A stretch of DNA of 64,000 nucleotides from JAKZVK01 sp965248255 (GTDB lineage: Bacteria; Acidobacteriota; Terriglobia; Bryobacterales; UBA6623). The notes under the pieces are model-generated. The model saw only the letters and a program-made list of their open reading frames with translations. It did no database searches and was not told the DNA's origin. Each line of letters begins with the position of its first letter. Positions within the stretch are counted from its first letter, which is position 1. The stretch spans positions 2,480,001-2,544,000 of the forward strand of contig CBDFIW010000004.1 in the NCBI GenBank assembly GCA_965248255.1, read 5' to 3'. Positions 35,490-44,869 of this stretch are shown here, piece by piece. Made by a program: the position numbers and the translations under genes.

Positions 35490-36530
35490 ATGATGGCCGC
35501 CGTCCTGTACGGCAAGGAAAACCTTCGGGTGGAGCCGGTGGACGTGCCTGAGATCGGCGCCGGAGACCTCCTGGTCAAGGTACAGGTGGCTCTCACCTGT
35601 GGCACCGACCTGAAGGTCTTTCGCCGCGGTTATCACGCGCGCATGATTCGGCCTCCGGCGGTGTTCGGCCACGAGTTGGCCGGCGACGTCGTCGAAGCCG
35701 GCTCGGAGGTGACTCGTTTCTCTCACGGCAACCGCATCGTTGCGGCGAACTCAGCGCCTTGCGGCGAGTGCTATTACTGCCGGCGGGACCGCGAAAACCT
35801 TTGCGAAGACCTGCTGTTTAATAACGGCGCGTACGCCGAGTACGTACGCATCCCGGGACGGATTGTGGAGCGCAACACCTACGCAATTCCCTCGCACATT
35901 GGCTATCGGGAAGCGGCGATGGTCGAGCCGCTGGCCTGCGTGATGCGTGGACTCGACGAAACGGGAGTGGAAGCCGGCGACACGGTCACGGTCATCGGCT
36001 TGGGGCCTATCGGCCTGATGTTTGTGCGGCTGGCGAGCCTGGCTGGAGCGAGAGTGATCGCCGTCGGCCGGCGGCAGGCACAGCGCGAACGGGCCGAGAG
36101 GATGGGGGCTGCGGAGGTGATCCTCTCACCCCGCGGCGATCCGCCCATCGAAGCCGTGCGCGAGCTGACCGAAGGGGGGCGAGGCTCGGACATCGTGATC
36201 GAGGCCGTCGGCTCGCCCCACGCCTGGCGTGGCGCGGTCGAAATGGTGCGAAGCGGCGGCACGGTCAACTTCTTCGGCGGCTGTCCGAGCGGCAGCCAGG
36301 TGTGTCTCGACACCTCGAAGCTGCACTATTCGGAAATCACGTTGAAGTCGAGCTTCCATCACACGCCGGCGCACGTCCGGCGGGCCTTCGATGTCATCTG
36401 TCGTGAGGAGATTCCGGCCGGTGAGTTCGTCTTGAACGACGCTTCGCTGCACGACCTGCTGGAAGTCTTCCGTCACATGATGAGCCACAACGGCCACCTC
36501 AAGACGGCCATCCTACCGGCGGACTCCTAG
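35490..36530 (+). CDS. Zinc-binding alcohol dehydrogenase family protein 2
   Basis: 346 residues from the ATG at 35490 (ATG 35493 also possible; AGAGAAG precedes). Catalytic zinc segment ALTCGTDLKVF and GHELAGDV, structural zinc lobe CGECYYCRRDRENLC, Rossmann motif VIGLGPIGLM. Related to the threonine/sorbitol dehydrogenase branch more than to the neighbour at 34384. Its place just before hpnC suggests a part in making or decorating an isoprenoid lipid; the substrate is not visible. Confidence 0.85.
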   Translation: MMAAVLYGKENLRVEPVDVPEIGAGDLLVKVQVALTCGTDLKVFRRGYHARMIRPPAVFGHELAGDVVEAGSEVTRFSHGNRIVAANSAPCGECYYCRRDRENLCEDLLFNNGAYAEYVRIPGRIVERNTYAIPSHIGYREAAMVEPLACVMRGLDETGVEAGDTVTVIGLGPIGLMFVRLASLAGARVIAVGRRQAQRERAERMGAAEVILSPRGDPPIEAVRELTEGGRGSDIVIEAVGSPHAWRGAVEMVRSGGTVNFFGGCPSGSQVCLDTSKLHYSEITLKSSFHHTPAHVRRAFDVICREEIPAGEFVLNDASLHDLLEVFRHMMSHNGHLKTAILPADS

Positions 36531-36546
36531 ATCCTGACCGCCTGCC

Positions 36547-37509
36547 GTGAACCGCTTCCTTCAGCCTGTCGAGTTTCTCGCGCGGTACGGGACGGTCGGC
36601 CCGGCCTGGGACGAGCCGTCTTCGGTGGCCTACACCCGCCGGTTGGCCCGCAACCATTACGAGAACTTCCACGTCGCGAGCGCGCTACTGCCGCGGCGTC
36701 TGCAGCAGGACTTCCACAACGTCTACAGCTTCTGCCGTTGGGCCGACGACCTGGGCGACGAGATCGGCGATCGAGCACGAAGCCTCGAGCTACTGGCCTG
36801 GTGGCGCGATGGCTTGCGCAGGATGTACTCGGGCGATGCCGGACACCCGGTCTACGTTGCGCTTCGCCAGACCGTCGAGAAGCACCGGCTGCCCATCGAG
36901 CCCTTTCTCGATCTCATTCATGCCTTCGAGCAGGATCAGCGCGCGAAGCGCTACGCGACGTACGACGAGCTGCTGGGATACTGCCGCTACTCCGCCAACC
37001 CCGTCGGCCGGCTGGTGCTGCGGCTGTGGGGTTACTCAGACGCGGAACGGTTCGCGCTGGCCGATTGTACTTGCACGGCGCTGCAACTCGCGAACTTCTG
37101 GCAGGATGTCGCGCGGGACTTCCGCATCGGCCGTGTCTACATTCCGCTCGATGTGATGAGCCTGCAGGGATACTCGCTCGAAGCGTTGGAAGCGGATCTC
37201 GAACAGGGCCGTGCGGGCGAAGGCTTCCGGGCCGTGATGAGTGAGCTGGTCGAACGGACCCAGGCACTGTTTCACGATGGGCAGCGGTTGATCGATAGGG
37301 TCGACCGCCGTCTCGCCGTGGACCTCAATCTGTTCACCCTGGGCGGTATGGCGATCCTCGACAAGATCCGCCGGCAGCGGCTCGACACCATCTCCCGCCG
37401 TCCGAAACTGGGGACCTGGGACCGGCTTGTGCTGCTGTCGCGAGCCGTGACCCGCGCCGTACTTCGCAAGCCGCGGGGCGCAGCGGAGGCCGAGCATGCC
37501 TACCGTTAG
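36547..37509 (+). CDS. hpnC: Squalene synthase HpnC
   Basis: 320 residues from a GTG at 36547. Trans-isoprenyl head-to-head synthase fold, with the first Asp-rich motif FCRWADDLGDE and the second NFWQDVARD. With HpnD and HpnE it makes squalene from farnesyl diphosphate in bacteria that lack classical squalene synthase; HpnC handles the conversion of presqualene diphosphate to hydroxysqualene. Its last codons overlap hpnD by 14 bases. Confidence 0.92.
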   Translation: MNRFLQPVEFLARYGTVGPAWDEPSSVAYTRRLARNHYENFHVASALLPRRLQQDFHNVYSFCRWADDLGDEIGDRARSLELLAWWRDGLRRMYSGDAGHPVYVALRQTVEKHRLPIEPFLDLIHAFEQDQRAKRYATYDELLGYCRYSANPVGRLVLRLWGYSDAERFALADCTCTALQLANFWQDVARDFRIGRVYIPLDVMSLQGYSLEALEADLEQGRAGEGFRAVMSELVERTQALFHDGQRLIDRVDRRLAVDLNLFTLGGMAILDKIRRQRLDTISRRPKLGTWDRLVLLSRAVTRAVLRKPRGAAEAEHAYR

Positions 37510-38377
37510 GGAGTCGTTCGCCCATTGCCGCCAAGTAGCCCGGACGCGTGCGCGGAACTTTTACTACTCGTTCCTGCTGCTGCCGCGAGAGCGCAAAGAA
37601 GCCATGTGCGCCATCTACGCCTTCATGCGCTACGCGGACGACATCAGCGATCAGCCCGATCCGCCCCGGGAGACCCGCGTTGTGCTGCTCGACCGCTGGC
37701 GAAAGGCCTTCCAGATCTCGCTGCAGGGCGAATACGGCAACGACCCCATCCTGCCCGCGCTCCACGAGACGGTGCGGAAGTACGCGATCCCGTCGCAGTA
37801 TTTCTCGGACCTCATTGATGGTGTAAGGAGCGACCTCTCGACCACCTGCTACCGCACCTTCGACGACCTCTACCGTTACTGTTACCGCGTCGCCTCGGTC
37901 GTGGGAATGACGACCGTCCACGTGTTCGGTTTCGACTCACCGGAGGCGTTGCGGTTCGCCGAGAAGTGCGGCATTGCTTTTCAGTTAACCAACATCCTGC
38001 GCGACATTCCCGAGGATGCACGACTTGGCCGTGTCTACTTGCCGCAGGAAGATCTCGACCGCTTCGGCCTGCAGCCCGAGGATCTCAAGAAAGGGCGTTT
38101 CGGTACGCGCTTTCGTGAGTTGATGGAGTTTGAGTGGGAGCGCGCCGAAAGCTACTATCGCGAGTCGGCGCCGCTTCTCGAAATGGTGCGCCCGGACTGC
38201 CGCGCGGCCTTATGGGCGATGATCTCGATCTACCACCGGCTCCTAAGGCGCATCCGCAGCGAGCACTATGATGTTTTCACCCGGCGGCCGAGGCTCAGCG
38301 CAACGGAAAAGGCGTGGATCGTCACGCGGGCGCTTGGGTTTCGGCTTCTCGGAGGTGCGCCGCCATTCCCCGCGTGA
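37496..38377 (+). CDS. hpnD: Presqualene diphosphate synthase HpnD
   Basis: 293 residues. Asp-rich motifs YADDISD and NILRDIPEDARLGRVYLP are those of the HpnD/phytoene-synthase-like group. It condenses two farnesyl diphosphates. It starts within the end of hpnC, and its stop overlaps the start of hpnE (GTGA), implying coupled translation of the three squalene genes. Confidence 0.93.
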   Translation: MPTVRESFAHCRQVARTRARNFYYSFLLLPRERKEAMCAIYAFMRYADDISDQPDPPRETRVVLLDRWRKAFQISLQGEYGNDPILPALHETVRKYAIPSQYFSDLIDGVRSDLSTTCYRTFDDLYRYCYRVASVVGMTTVHVFGFDSPEALRFAEKCGIAFQLTNILRDIPEDARLGRVYLPQEDLDRFGLQPEDLKKGRFGTRFRELMEFEWERAESYYRESAPLLEMVRPDCRAALWAMISIYHRLLRRIRSEHYDVFTRRPRLSATEKAWIVTRALGFRLLGGAPPFPA

Positions 38378-39642
38378 AGATCGTGGGTGGAGGGTTGGCG
38401 GGCCTGGCCGCCGCCGCCACTCTCGGCTCCGCTGGATTCGAGGTTGATCTGCACGAAGCGCGCCCCTACCTTGGGGGCCGCGCCGCCTCGTTCCCGCTCA
38501 ATCCGTTAAACCCCGACTCTGAGCGCATCGACAACTGCCAGCACGTCCTGCTGCGCTGCTTCACCAACCTGCGTGATCTCTACCGGCGTCTGGGCGTCGA
38601 AGACAAGATCCGCTTCTTCGACCGCTTCTACTTTGTCCGCCCTGGGGGGGACGTCGATGTGCTCAAGCGCGGGATCCTGCCGGCCCCTTTGCACCTGGCC
38701 GGCTCACTCGCCCGCTTCGGAGGACTCTCGGCCACGGAGAAGTGGGCGGTCGTTCGCGCACTGTTGGCGATCCGGCGGCAGGCGGGGCGGGATGATCTCG
38801 ACGACATGAGCATGGGCGACTGGCTCGCCGGCCGCGGGATGTCGTCACGGGCGCTGGAGCGGTTCTGGCGGCCCGTTCTCGTCAGCGCGCTCAACGAGGA
38901 GCCTCAGCGGGCCTCCGCCCGCTGGGGATTCCAGGTTTTCGCGGAGGGATTGATGGCGAGCCGGACTAGCTATGAGATGGGCATCCCCGCTGTACCGCTT
39001 TCGGAGCTGTATTCGGCGGCGCTCGGCGACAGACTCGGGCCCAACGTGCGCGTTCACTTGCGTTCGCCTGTCGAGCGAATCGACCCCAACGACGACGCGG
39101 CGGACTACTACCTGGCGGCCGTACCCTTCGAGCGGGTGAATGATTTGGCGCCAGGCCTCGATGTGCCGCTAGAGAAGTTCGAGCATTCACCAATCACCGG
39201 TATTCACCTCTGGTTCGACCGTCCCGTTACAGCATTGCCGCACGCCATCCTGCTCGAGCGGACGATTCAGTGGCTGTTTCGCAAGTCGGAGACCTACTTC
39301 CAGTTGGTGGTGAGCGCTTCGCGGTCGCTGTTGCCTCTCTCGCGGGAAGAGGTTGTGAGGATGGCTTGTGAGGAACTGGGCGAGTTTTTCCCCGAGGCGG
39401 GCCGGGCGCGGCTGGTTCGCTCCCAGGTCATCAAGGAAGTCCGCGCAACTTTCTCTGCGCGCCCCGGCATGCAGCGCTCACGGCCGGGCACGGTCACCAA
39501 GCACCCCAACATTTTTCTCGCCGGTGACTGGACCGACACCGGGTGGCCCCCGACCATGGAAGGGGCTGTTCGGAGTGGCTACCGGGCAGCGGAAGAAATC
39601 GCGAGGGCGGCGGGCCGGGAGGAGGTGTTCTTGGTTTCATAG
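38374..39642 (+). CDS. hpnE: Hydroxysqualene dehydroxylase HpnE
   Basis: 422 residues from the GTG at 38374, chosen because the FAD-binding motif KIVGGGLAGLAAAATL begins at once after it and because of the GTGA overlap. The amine-oxidase/phytoene-desaturase fold shows YLGGRAAS, and near the C-terminus NIFLAGDWTDTGWPPTMEGAVRSGYRAA. It reduces hydroxysqualene to squalene, completing the HpnCDE route. Confidence 0.92.
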   Translation: MKIVGGGLAGLAAAATLGSAGFEVDLHEARPYLGGRAASFPLNPLNPDSERIDNCQHVLLRCFTNLRDLYRRLGVEDKIRFFDRFYFVRPGGDVDVLKRGILPAPLHLAGSLARFGGLSATEKWAVVRALLAIRRQAGRDDLDDMSMGDWLAGRGMSSRALERFWRPVLVSALNEEPQRASARWGFQVFAEGLMASRTSYEMGIPAVPLSELYSAALGDRLGPNVRVHLRSPVERIDPNDDAADYYLAAVPFERVNDLAPGLDVPLEKFEHSPITGIHLWFDRPVTALPHAILLERTIQWLFRKSETYFQLVVSASRSLLPLSREEVVRMACEELGEFFPEAGRARLVRSQVIKEVRATFSARPGMQRSRPGTVTKHPNIFLAGDWTDTGWPPTMEGAVRSGYRAAEEIARAAGREEVFLVS

Positions 39643-39895
39643 CGGGTGTACCGCACCGTGCACTTCAGCAAGCCGCCTGACGGCTCCACCGTGGGCTAAC
39701 TAAGCGCGGACTAAAGTCCTCACAACGTCGTCGGAGTAGTAGCAAACCGGCCCATCTCAAGGGCCTGGGGGGCTACGATCGGATAGCTCAACGGAACGGT
39801 TGTTATCGACACCTATCCAGCAACCATCGAAGCCATCAAGGTTTCGATCAGCTCAAACCAACACCAGGAGCAGCACGAGATCGCACGACTTCGTG

Positions 39896-42577
39896 CTACT
39901 CGTGGCGCAGCGCCGCCATCGGGTCGACGCTTGCCGCCCGCCGCGCCGGGATGTAGCTCGCCAGCAGCGCTGCAGCCAGCAGCACGAACGCCACGCCCGC
40001 AAACGTCGGCCCATCCATTGGCTCCACACCATAGAGCAGGCTGCCGAGGAAGCGCGTGAATCCGGCCGCCGCGATGAGGCCGAGCACGACGCCCGTCGCC
40101 GCGATGGACAGTCCCTGCCTCAACACCATCTTCAGGAGCTGAGGCCGATCCGCACCCAGCGCGAGCCGCAGCCCAATCTCGCGCGTCCGTTGCCGCACCC
40201 TGTAGCTTAGAACACCGTAGACCCCAACTGCCGAAACCAACAGGGCTAAGCCGGCTAGGCCGCTGAGCAGCATCGCTGAATAGCTCAACCGCCAAATCGA
40301 ATCCGACACCAGCCGGTCCAGCCGGTCGTAGTGGGCCGGGAATGAAATATGGTCGGGAAGGACCGCCCGGGTGCGGGCGATGATCTCCGAATAGAGCGGA
40401 CTGGGATCTCTTGAGGTCTTTAAGAGAAAGGCCGTCCCCCCGCGCTGGAGAGTCGTCGGTCGATAGACCGCTGGGTGTGGATCCACGGTGAGTCCGTCTT
40501 CCCGTATGTCGCCGGCAACCCCCACGACGGTCATCCCCGGCTCCTCCACCTTGCCGTTTCGTTCTACAAAGAGGGTCCTCCCGATCGGATCTTCGCTTGG
40601 CCAGAACTGTTTTGCCGCCTCTTGGCTCACGATCGCGACCGGCGCGGAATCGGCTTGGTCTCCCTTGTCGAAAGGCCGACCTGCCAGCAGCGGAATGCCA
40701 AGCATTTCAAAGAAGCCGACGCTAGCCGACTTCCTGAACGCGAGGTGTGCGTCTGCCGCCGCCCCTTCACCCTTGGCGGTCCGATAGCTGACGGTCCTCT
40801 GCCCACCTGTCAGAAAAAGACCGCCTGAACGGGCCACCGCTTCAACTCCGGGAATGCCCGCCAATTCCTCCCGAAGTCTCTCGTAGATCAGACCTTGCTC
40901 CACTTGAGACCTGGGTCCACTCGCTCCCACGCCGAAGGGGAAAGCGATTATGTTCTCAGGGCGGAACCCGGCCCCTTGCTGATACAGCTTCAGGAAACTA
41001 CGCAGCAAAAGGCACGAACCCACCGTCAGGACCACTGCCAACGAGACCTGGGCCACGCTGAGCCAGTCGCGTCCGCGTCGCCCACGGGAGGCTTCGAGTC
41101 CCATGCCGCCGCCCTCTTTGATCCACGCTGCCAAGTGGATCGATGTTCCGCGCAACGCCGGCAGCAATCCGAAAAGAACGCCGCTCCCCAGGGCCGCTGC
41201 CCCGGCAAAGATCAGAACCCATGGATCGACCCGGATCTGTTCGGCCCCCAGGACTCCGTCTGCCCACAGTGTGCTAGGAATCCAGAGGCGAAGATAGTGT
41301 ACGAGGGGCCATGCCACTCCCAAGGCGAGGGCGCAGCCGCCAAGGGAGAGCAACAGGTTCTCGGTCAGGAGTTGGCGAATGAGTCTTCTGCGGCCCGCCC
41401 CGATCGCGGATCGAACAGCGATCTCGGAGGATCGGCCCAGCGAGCGCACCGAGACAAGGCCGGCCACGTTCAGACAGACGATGAGAAGCGTGAGCCCGAC
41501 CGCGGCTAGCAACAGTCGCAACGGTCCCCCTAGCCCGCCCGCAGCCTCTTCGGCGACGGGAGTAAGCGAATATCGCCAACCCTCATGCGTATCGGGATAC
41601 AACTCCACCATCCGCCGCGAGAAGACTTCCGCCCCCGCCTGCGCCTCCTCAAGCGAAATCCCGGGCTTGAGGCGGCCTATCGCACTGTAGGTGAAGACTC
41701 GGTGGCGATTGCGGTTGCTCTTTCGGTTCCGCGTAATAGGCAAGAACCACCTGAGGCTGCGATAACGGAATGCGAAGTCTGGCGGCATCACGCCGATCAC
41801 AGTAAGTTGATAGCCAGGTTCGGATCCATACGTTCGACCAATGACGTCCGGATCGCCCCCGAACTGGCTCTTCCAGAGCGGGTATTGCAGGATGACCGGC
41901 ATGGGAGATCCGCGCCTGAGGGAACGGAAGTCCTCCGCCGTGAGACAACGGCCCAGGAGAGGCTGGACTCCAAGGGTCTCGCAGAAACCCTCATCGACCT
42001 CCTCCCCATATGACATGGTGAGCTCGACAGTCGCCACGTTCGCGTGAAGGCATACAACGCTCTCAAAAAGACCTGAGTGATCGCGCCAGTCCGAACAATC
42101 GCCAAAAGAGACGCCATTGAACCTGTAGCTCTGAGATTGGATTCCACGTTGAATCTGGGATCGCCTCAAATACACTAGACGATCCGGTTCCTTGTAGGGA
42201 AGCGGCTGGAGCAGGACGGCATTGACCACGGCGAAGATCGCCGTGGCGACGCCGATTCCCAGGGCCAACGTCACCAGAACGGTCGCCGTGAAGCCAGGGT
42301 CCCGGCGGCAGGAACGGAACGCAAAACGCAAATCTTGGAGCAGGCTCTCCAGGAAAGGTATGCGTACAACATCCCGGTACTCTTCCTTCGTCAGCTCCAG
42401 ACCGCCAAGCCGGAGTCGCGCGTGCCTGCGCGCCTCTTTGGCGCTCATCCCGCTGCGGACGTTGTCCTGCTCCTCCATCTCCAGGTGAAACCGTAGTTCG
42501 TCGTCGAGGTCGGCATTAAGCCGGCGCTTGCGAAAGAGCGCCGATATCCTGGTGACAATTGAACTCAGCCACGTCAT
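39896..42577 (-). CDS. ADOP-type FtsX/MacB-like permease
   Basis: 893 residues. The N-terminus is a cytoplasmic helical segment (LNADLDDELRFHLEMEEQDNVRSGMSAKEARRHARLRLGG), the hallmark of the acidobacterial duplicated orphan permease family. Two MacB-core plus FtsX units follow, with membrane helices near residues 100-125, 350-440 and the last 150. No ATPase gene is adjacent, as usual for these orphan permeases. It is probably involved in exporting or sensing lipids or toxic compounds. It lies 27 bases downstream of padR and is likely co-transcribed. Confidence 0.92.
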   Translation of the reverse strand: MTWLSSIVTRISALFRKRRLNADLDDELRFHLEMEEQDNVRSGMSAKEARRHARLRLGGLELTKEEYRDVVRIPFLESLLQDLRFAFRSCRRDPGFTATVLVTLALGIGVATAIFAVVNAVLLQPLPYKEPDRLVYLRRSQIQRGIQSQSYRFNGVSFGDCSDWRDHSGLFESVVCLHANVATVELTMSYGEEVDEGFCETLGVQPLLGRCLTAEDFRSLRRGSPMPVILQYPLWKSQFGGDPDVIGRTYGSEPGYQLTVIGVMPPDFAFRYRSLRWFLPITRNRKSNRNRHRVFTYSAIGRLKPGISLEEAQAGAEVFSRRMVELYPDTHEGWRYSLTPVAEEAAGGLGGPLRLLLAAVGLTLLIVCLNVAGLVSVRSLGRSSEIAVRSAIGAGRRRLIRQLLTENLLLSLGGCALALGVAWPLVHYLRLWIPSTLWADGVLGAEQIRVDPWVLIFAGAAALGSGVLFGLLPALRGTSIHLAAWIKEGGGMGLEASRGRRGRDWLSVAQVSLAVVLTVGSCLLLRSFLKLYQQGAGFRPENIIAFPFGVGASGPRSQVEQGLIYERLREELAGIPGVEAVARSGGLFLTGGQRTVSYRTAKGEGAAADAHLAFRKSASVGFFEMLGIPLLAGRPFDKGDQADSAPVAIVSQEAAKQFWPSEDPIGRTLFVERNGKVEEPGMTVVGVAGDIREDGLTVDPHPAVYRPTTLQRGGTAFLLKTSRDPSPLYSEIIARTRAVLPDHISFPAHYDRLDRLVSDSIWRLSYSAMLLSGLAGLALLVSAVGVYGVLSYRVRQRTREIGLRLALGADRPQLLKMVLRQGLSIAATGVVLGLIAAAGFTRFLGSLLYGVEPMDGPTFAGVAFVLLAAALLASYIPARRAASVDPMAALRHE

Positions 42578-42604
42578 TGAACCCCTCGCTTGTCTGACCA
42601 GCCC

Positions 42605-42943
42605 TTATGACGCGGGTTGGAGGAACCGCGCCACCAGCGCCACCATCTGCTCCCAGTTCCGTTCCTCGACGGCGAGCTGTTGCTGCCCCTTCTTCGTCAG
42701 CGCATAGAACTTCGCGCGGCGGTTGTTGTCCGAGGTGCCCCACTCCGCCGCGATCCAGCCCTTCTGCTGGAGCCGCAGCAGCGCCGGGTAGAGCGTCCCC
42801 TGGTTCACGGCCAGCGCGTTCGCAGATACCTGCTCGATGCGCTTGGCGATGGCCCAGCCGTGCATTGACCCCATGGAATCCAGCGTCTTGAGCACCAGCA
42901 GGTCGAGCGTGCCTTGCAGAATGTCGGTTTTCGCTTCGCCCAC
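42605..42943 (-). CDS. PadR-family transcriptional regulator
   Basis: 112 residues from the GTG at 42941-42943, which follows an AAGGAGG at ideal distance; the open frame to 42979 crosses the promoter. Winged-helix PadR domain (ILQGTLDLLVLKTLDSMGSMHGWAIAKRI, VNQGTLYPALLRLQQKGWI, YALTKKGQQQL). It should repress itself and the ADOP permease behind it by binding the palindrome at 42966-42989. Confidence 0.92.
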   Translation of the reverse strand: MGEAKTDILQGTLDLLVLKTLDSMGSMHGWAIAKRIEQVSANALAVNQGTLYPALLRLQQKGWIAAEWGTSDNNRRAKFYALTKKGQQQLAVEERNWEQMVALVARFLQPAS

Positions 42944-42965
42944 TTGCCCCTCCTTTTGAGAATCG

Positions 42966-42999
42966 ACAAGAGTATACACACTCTCTTGTTGGATGTCAA
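42966..42999 (-). promoter_or_regulatory. padR promoter with overlapping operator palindrome
   Basis: On the minus strand, TTGACA (42994-42999) and TATACT (42971-42976) are spaced by exactly 17 bases. A perfect seven-base inverted repeat, ACAAGAG...CTCTTGT, spans 42966-42989 and covers the -10 box. This fits an auto-repressed PadR operon. Confidence 0.75.
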
Positions 43000-43726
43000 C
43001 AATACATCCTGAAGCCTCTCGCGGGTGCGCCCCTCTGGGAGGTATTGTGCGTGCCGCGCCTCCCGGTCAGTTTCGTGTCGTTCCTAGTTCAAAATCTTGC
43101 AGGCAAAGGCCTGGCTAGGGACGCCATTAAGCCTCCCCGAATGAACCATATAGAGTTCGTTCGCGGAAAGGTGTTGCGAAATCGCCTTCGCGCGCTGAAT
43201 CCACAGCTTGGGGAGCGCTGACCGCTCCCGAACCCAGCGCCCGAGCCAAGAAAAATCGTTCCTCAGTACAGGCTCGACTGCGGGCGGCCGAACGCCGTTG
43301 GCCTCGTCTATAATGGCCAGGCTAGCAGGCCAGGACGGACATTCTGGCTAATATCCTTGCGTCCGCTTCGCGGACTCGCCCCGTGCGTAGTCTGGTAGAC
43401 CGAGACCAGAGTGAGGTTTTTGGTCAAGCCCGTCCGATAACCCTACGTGTTGAGGCGAGCCAGGCGGGCAAGACATAGCGCTGAGACGCTCATTTGGACA
43501 AGTCAGCGGCACCACCAGCTTCCCAGGGTTCCCTGACCCGGACGAGCCGGAACCAAGTGGAGTTGCTTCGCGCTGCTAGGAAGTGATCGCGGCGTCGAGG
43601 CAACCGCTCCCTTACGGTCACGGCTCGGTTTGAGGGTCTGCGCCAGCCCGGCGGGTTTTCTGCCAGTTTCGGCAAGGATTTCACTACGTAGGTACTGACG
43701 GTCGCGGTTTGGCAGGGGAGAGAATC
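43000..43726. other. Long intergenic region, no gene recognised
   Basis: About 730 bases. Small open frames at 43490-43775 (minus) show no domain and have the Arg/Pro-rich composition of non-coding GC-rich DNA. A TATAAT occurs at 43309-43314 without a good -35. The stretch 43575-43640 (AACCGCTCCCTTACGGTCAC) is repeat-like in character, but no second copy is present in the window. Confidence 0.4.
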
Positions 43727-44098
43727 TTACTTTGGGTGTATTACTGCGAAGCCGTCCCAGTTGGGCTCTTCGCAATGGCCGCTCAGCGCCGGCCAGGCCC
43801 TCTGGTGGTCGTCGGACTTGACCCAGTCCATGCGCTGTTCCTCGGTGTCGAACGACAGCCTGACGGTGTAGTCGCGGGTGCCGGGCTTGCGCATCAACAG
43901 CGCGTTGCGAAAGCCCTTCTGTCGGCTGACGGTGGGGTAGAAGACGTCCCGGAAAGTCTTTTCAAACTCTCCTTCGTGGCCGGCGTGGGCCGTAAGCCAG
44001 ATGTGCAACTCCATCGCGCCGTCGATATCGAAGTCACGATCAGCAAAGGCCGGGATAGACACGGCGAGAACAATGAGCGCAAGCACGAGTTTCTTCAT
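43727..44098 (-). CDS. Secreted small protein of the antibiotic-biosynthesis-monooxygenase-like fold
   Basis: 123 residues from the ATG at 44096-44098, preceded by CGGAGGGACC. A signal peptide (MKKLVLALIVLAVSIPAFA) is followed by a short alpha/beta domain with the pattern of a ferredoxin-like ABM fold (MELHIWLTAHAGHEGEFEKTFRDVF, GFRNALLMRKPG, YTVRLSFDTEEQRMDWVKSDDH). Such proteins bind or oxidise small aromatic molecules, but the secreted form is uncharacterised. Confidence 0.6.
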   Translation of the reverse strand: MKKLVLALIVLAVSIPAFADRDFDIDGAMELHIWLTAHAGHEGEFEKTFRDVFYPTVSRQKGFRNALLMRKPGTRDYTVRLSFDTEEQRMDWVKSDDHQRAWPALSGHCEEPNWDGFAVIHPK

Positions 44099-44116
44099 GG
44101 GTCCCTCCGTCGGGTC

Positions 44117-44170
44117 GTGGCGTAGGCCCGCAGGCTTCACGGACTCGGCAAGGCTGGAACCTTACGCCAC
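44117..44170. repeat. Palindromic repeat family 1, short form
   Basis: Starts GTGGCGTAGG and ends CCTTACGCCAC. The arms pair (GCAGGCTT with AAGGCTGG, partly) with no internal hairpins. A 54-base deletion form of the 135-base element at 12549. Confidence 0.7.
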
Positions 44171-44176
44171 TGGAAG

Positions 44177-44820
44177 CTATGGAATTCGATTATACTCGCC
44201 CGCCGTTCGCCATTCGGGGAAGGCCAAGCCGTATCGGTCGTAAACAAGCTTGCCGTTCCGCATAGTCAAGACCGGCTCCAGTTTCTTCGTCGCGATCATA
44301 CGCATCTCTCGGGTGTCGTTCAGCCCAAAGACGCCGCGGCGGATCTCGAAGACCGCAATGTCAGCCGTCTTACCCTCGCCAAGCGTGCCGATCTCGGGAA
44401 ACTTGCCAATGGCCTGCGCGGGCCGAACGGTGGATTTCTCGATGGCTTCGTGCAAGCTCATTCCGAAGTTCATGAACTTCGAGATGACGTTGGGCATGGC
44501 GGGCTTGGTCTTCAGGATGCTGCGGCGATGCAGGTCACTGCTTAAGGTATCCGGCGGGAAGCCGTCTTTCATCGAGTCGGCCGCAACCGGAAAGATGAGC
44601 GCTCCTGCTGGTCGGGAGGTATGTCGGCGGCGACCTTGGCAATCTTCCCTTCGCGGACCGCGACGTCGACCACTTGGTCGATCTTGTTCGCTGGATCGAA
44701 CGTGCCCACCCTGAAGAAGGAGGTCGTAGGTTTGGGTAAAGCCTGGCGCGACCGCAGAAAGGGCAAGCAGCGCGGCTCGTAGCAGTGCCCGTCTGCTCGG
44801 CAACCTGGCGGGCACGGCAT
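44177..44820 (-). pseudogene. Amidohydrolase gene remnant (frameshift and large deletion)
   Basis: Related to the intact neighbours at 44870 and 46208. The N-terminal strand TYDLLLQGGHV is followed after a one-base loss near 44707 by FDPANKIDQVVDVAVREGK in another frame. About 200 residues are then missing, including the HxH metal site, and the C-terminus (DTLSSDLHRRSILK to EWRTAGEYNRIP) continues to 44177. It cannot encode an active enzyme. Confidence 0.85.
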
Positions 44821-44833
44821 GCCGTGCCCCTAC
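44811..44833. repeat. REP-like palindrome (family 2)
   Basis: GGCACGGCATGCCGTGCC followed by CCTAC. Same sequence as 46175-46200 and 60723-60747. Confidence 0.75.
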
Positions 44834-44869
44834 ATTTCGGGATCTCACGGGATCTTGACGTACTCGCCC

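Noticed and set aside
43490..43775. Small minus-strand frames between padR and the ABM-like gene
   Set aside because: Arg/Pro/Ser-rich, with no start signals; the DNA looks like intergenic repeat material.
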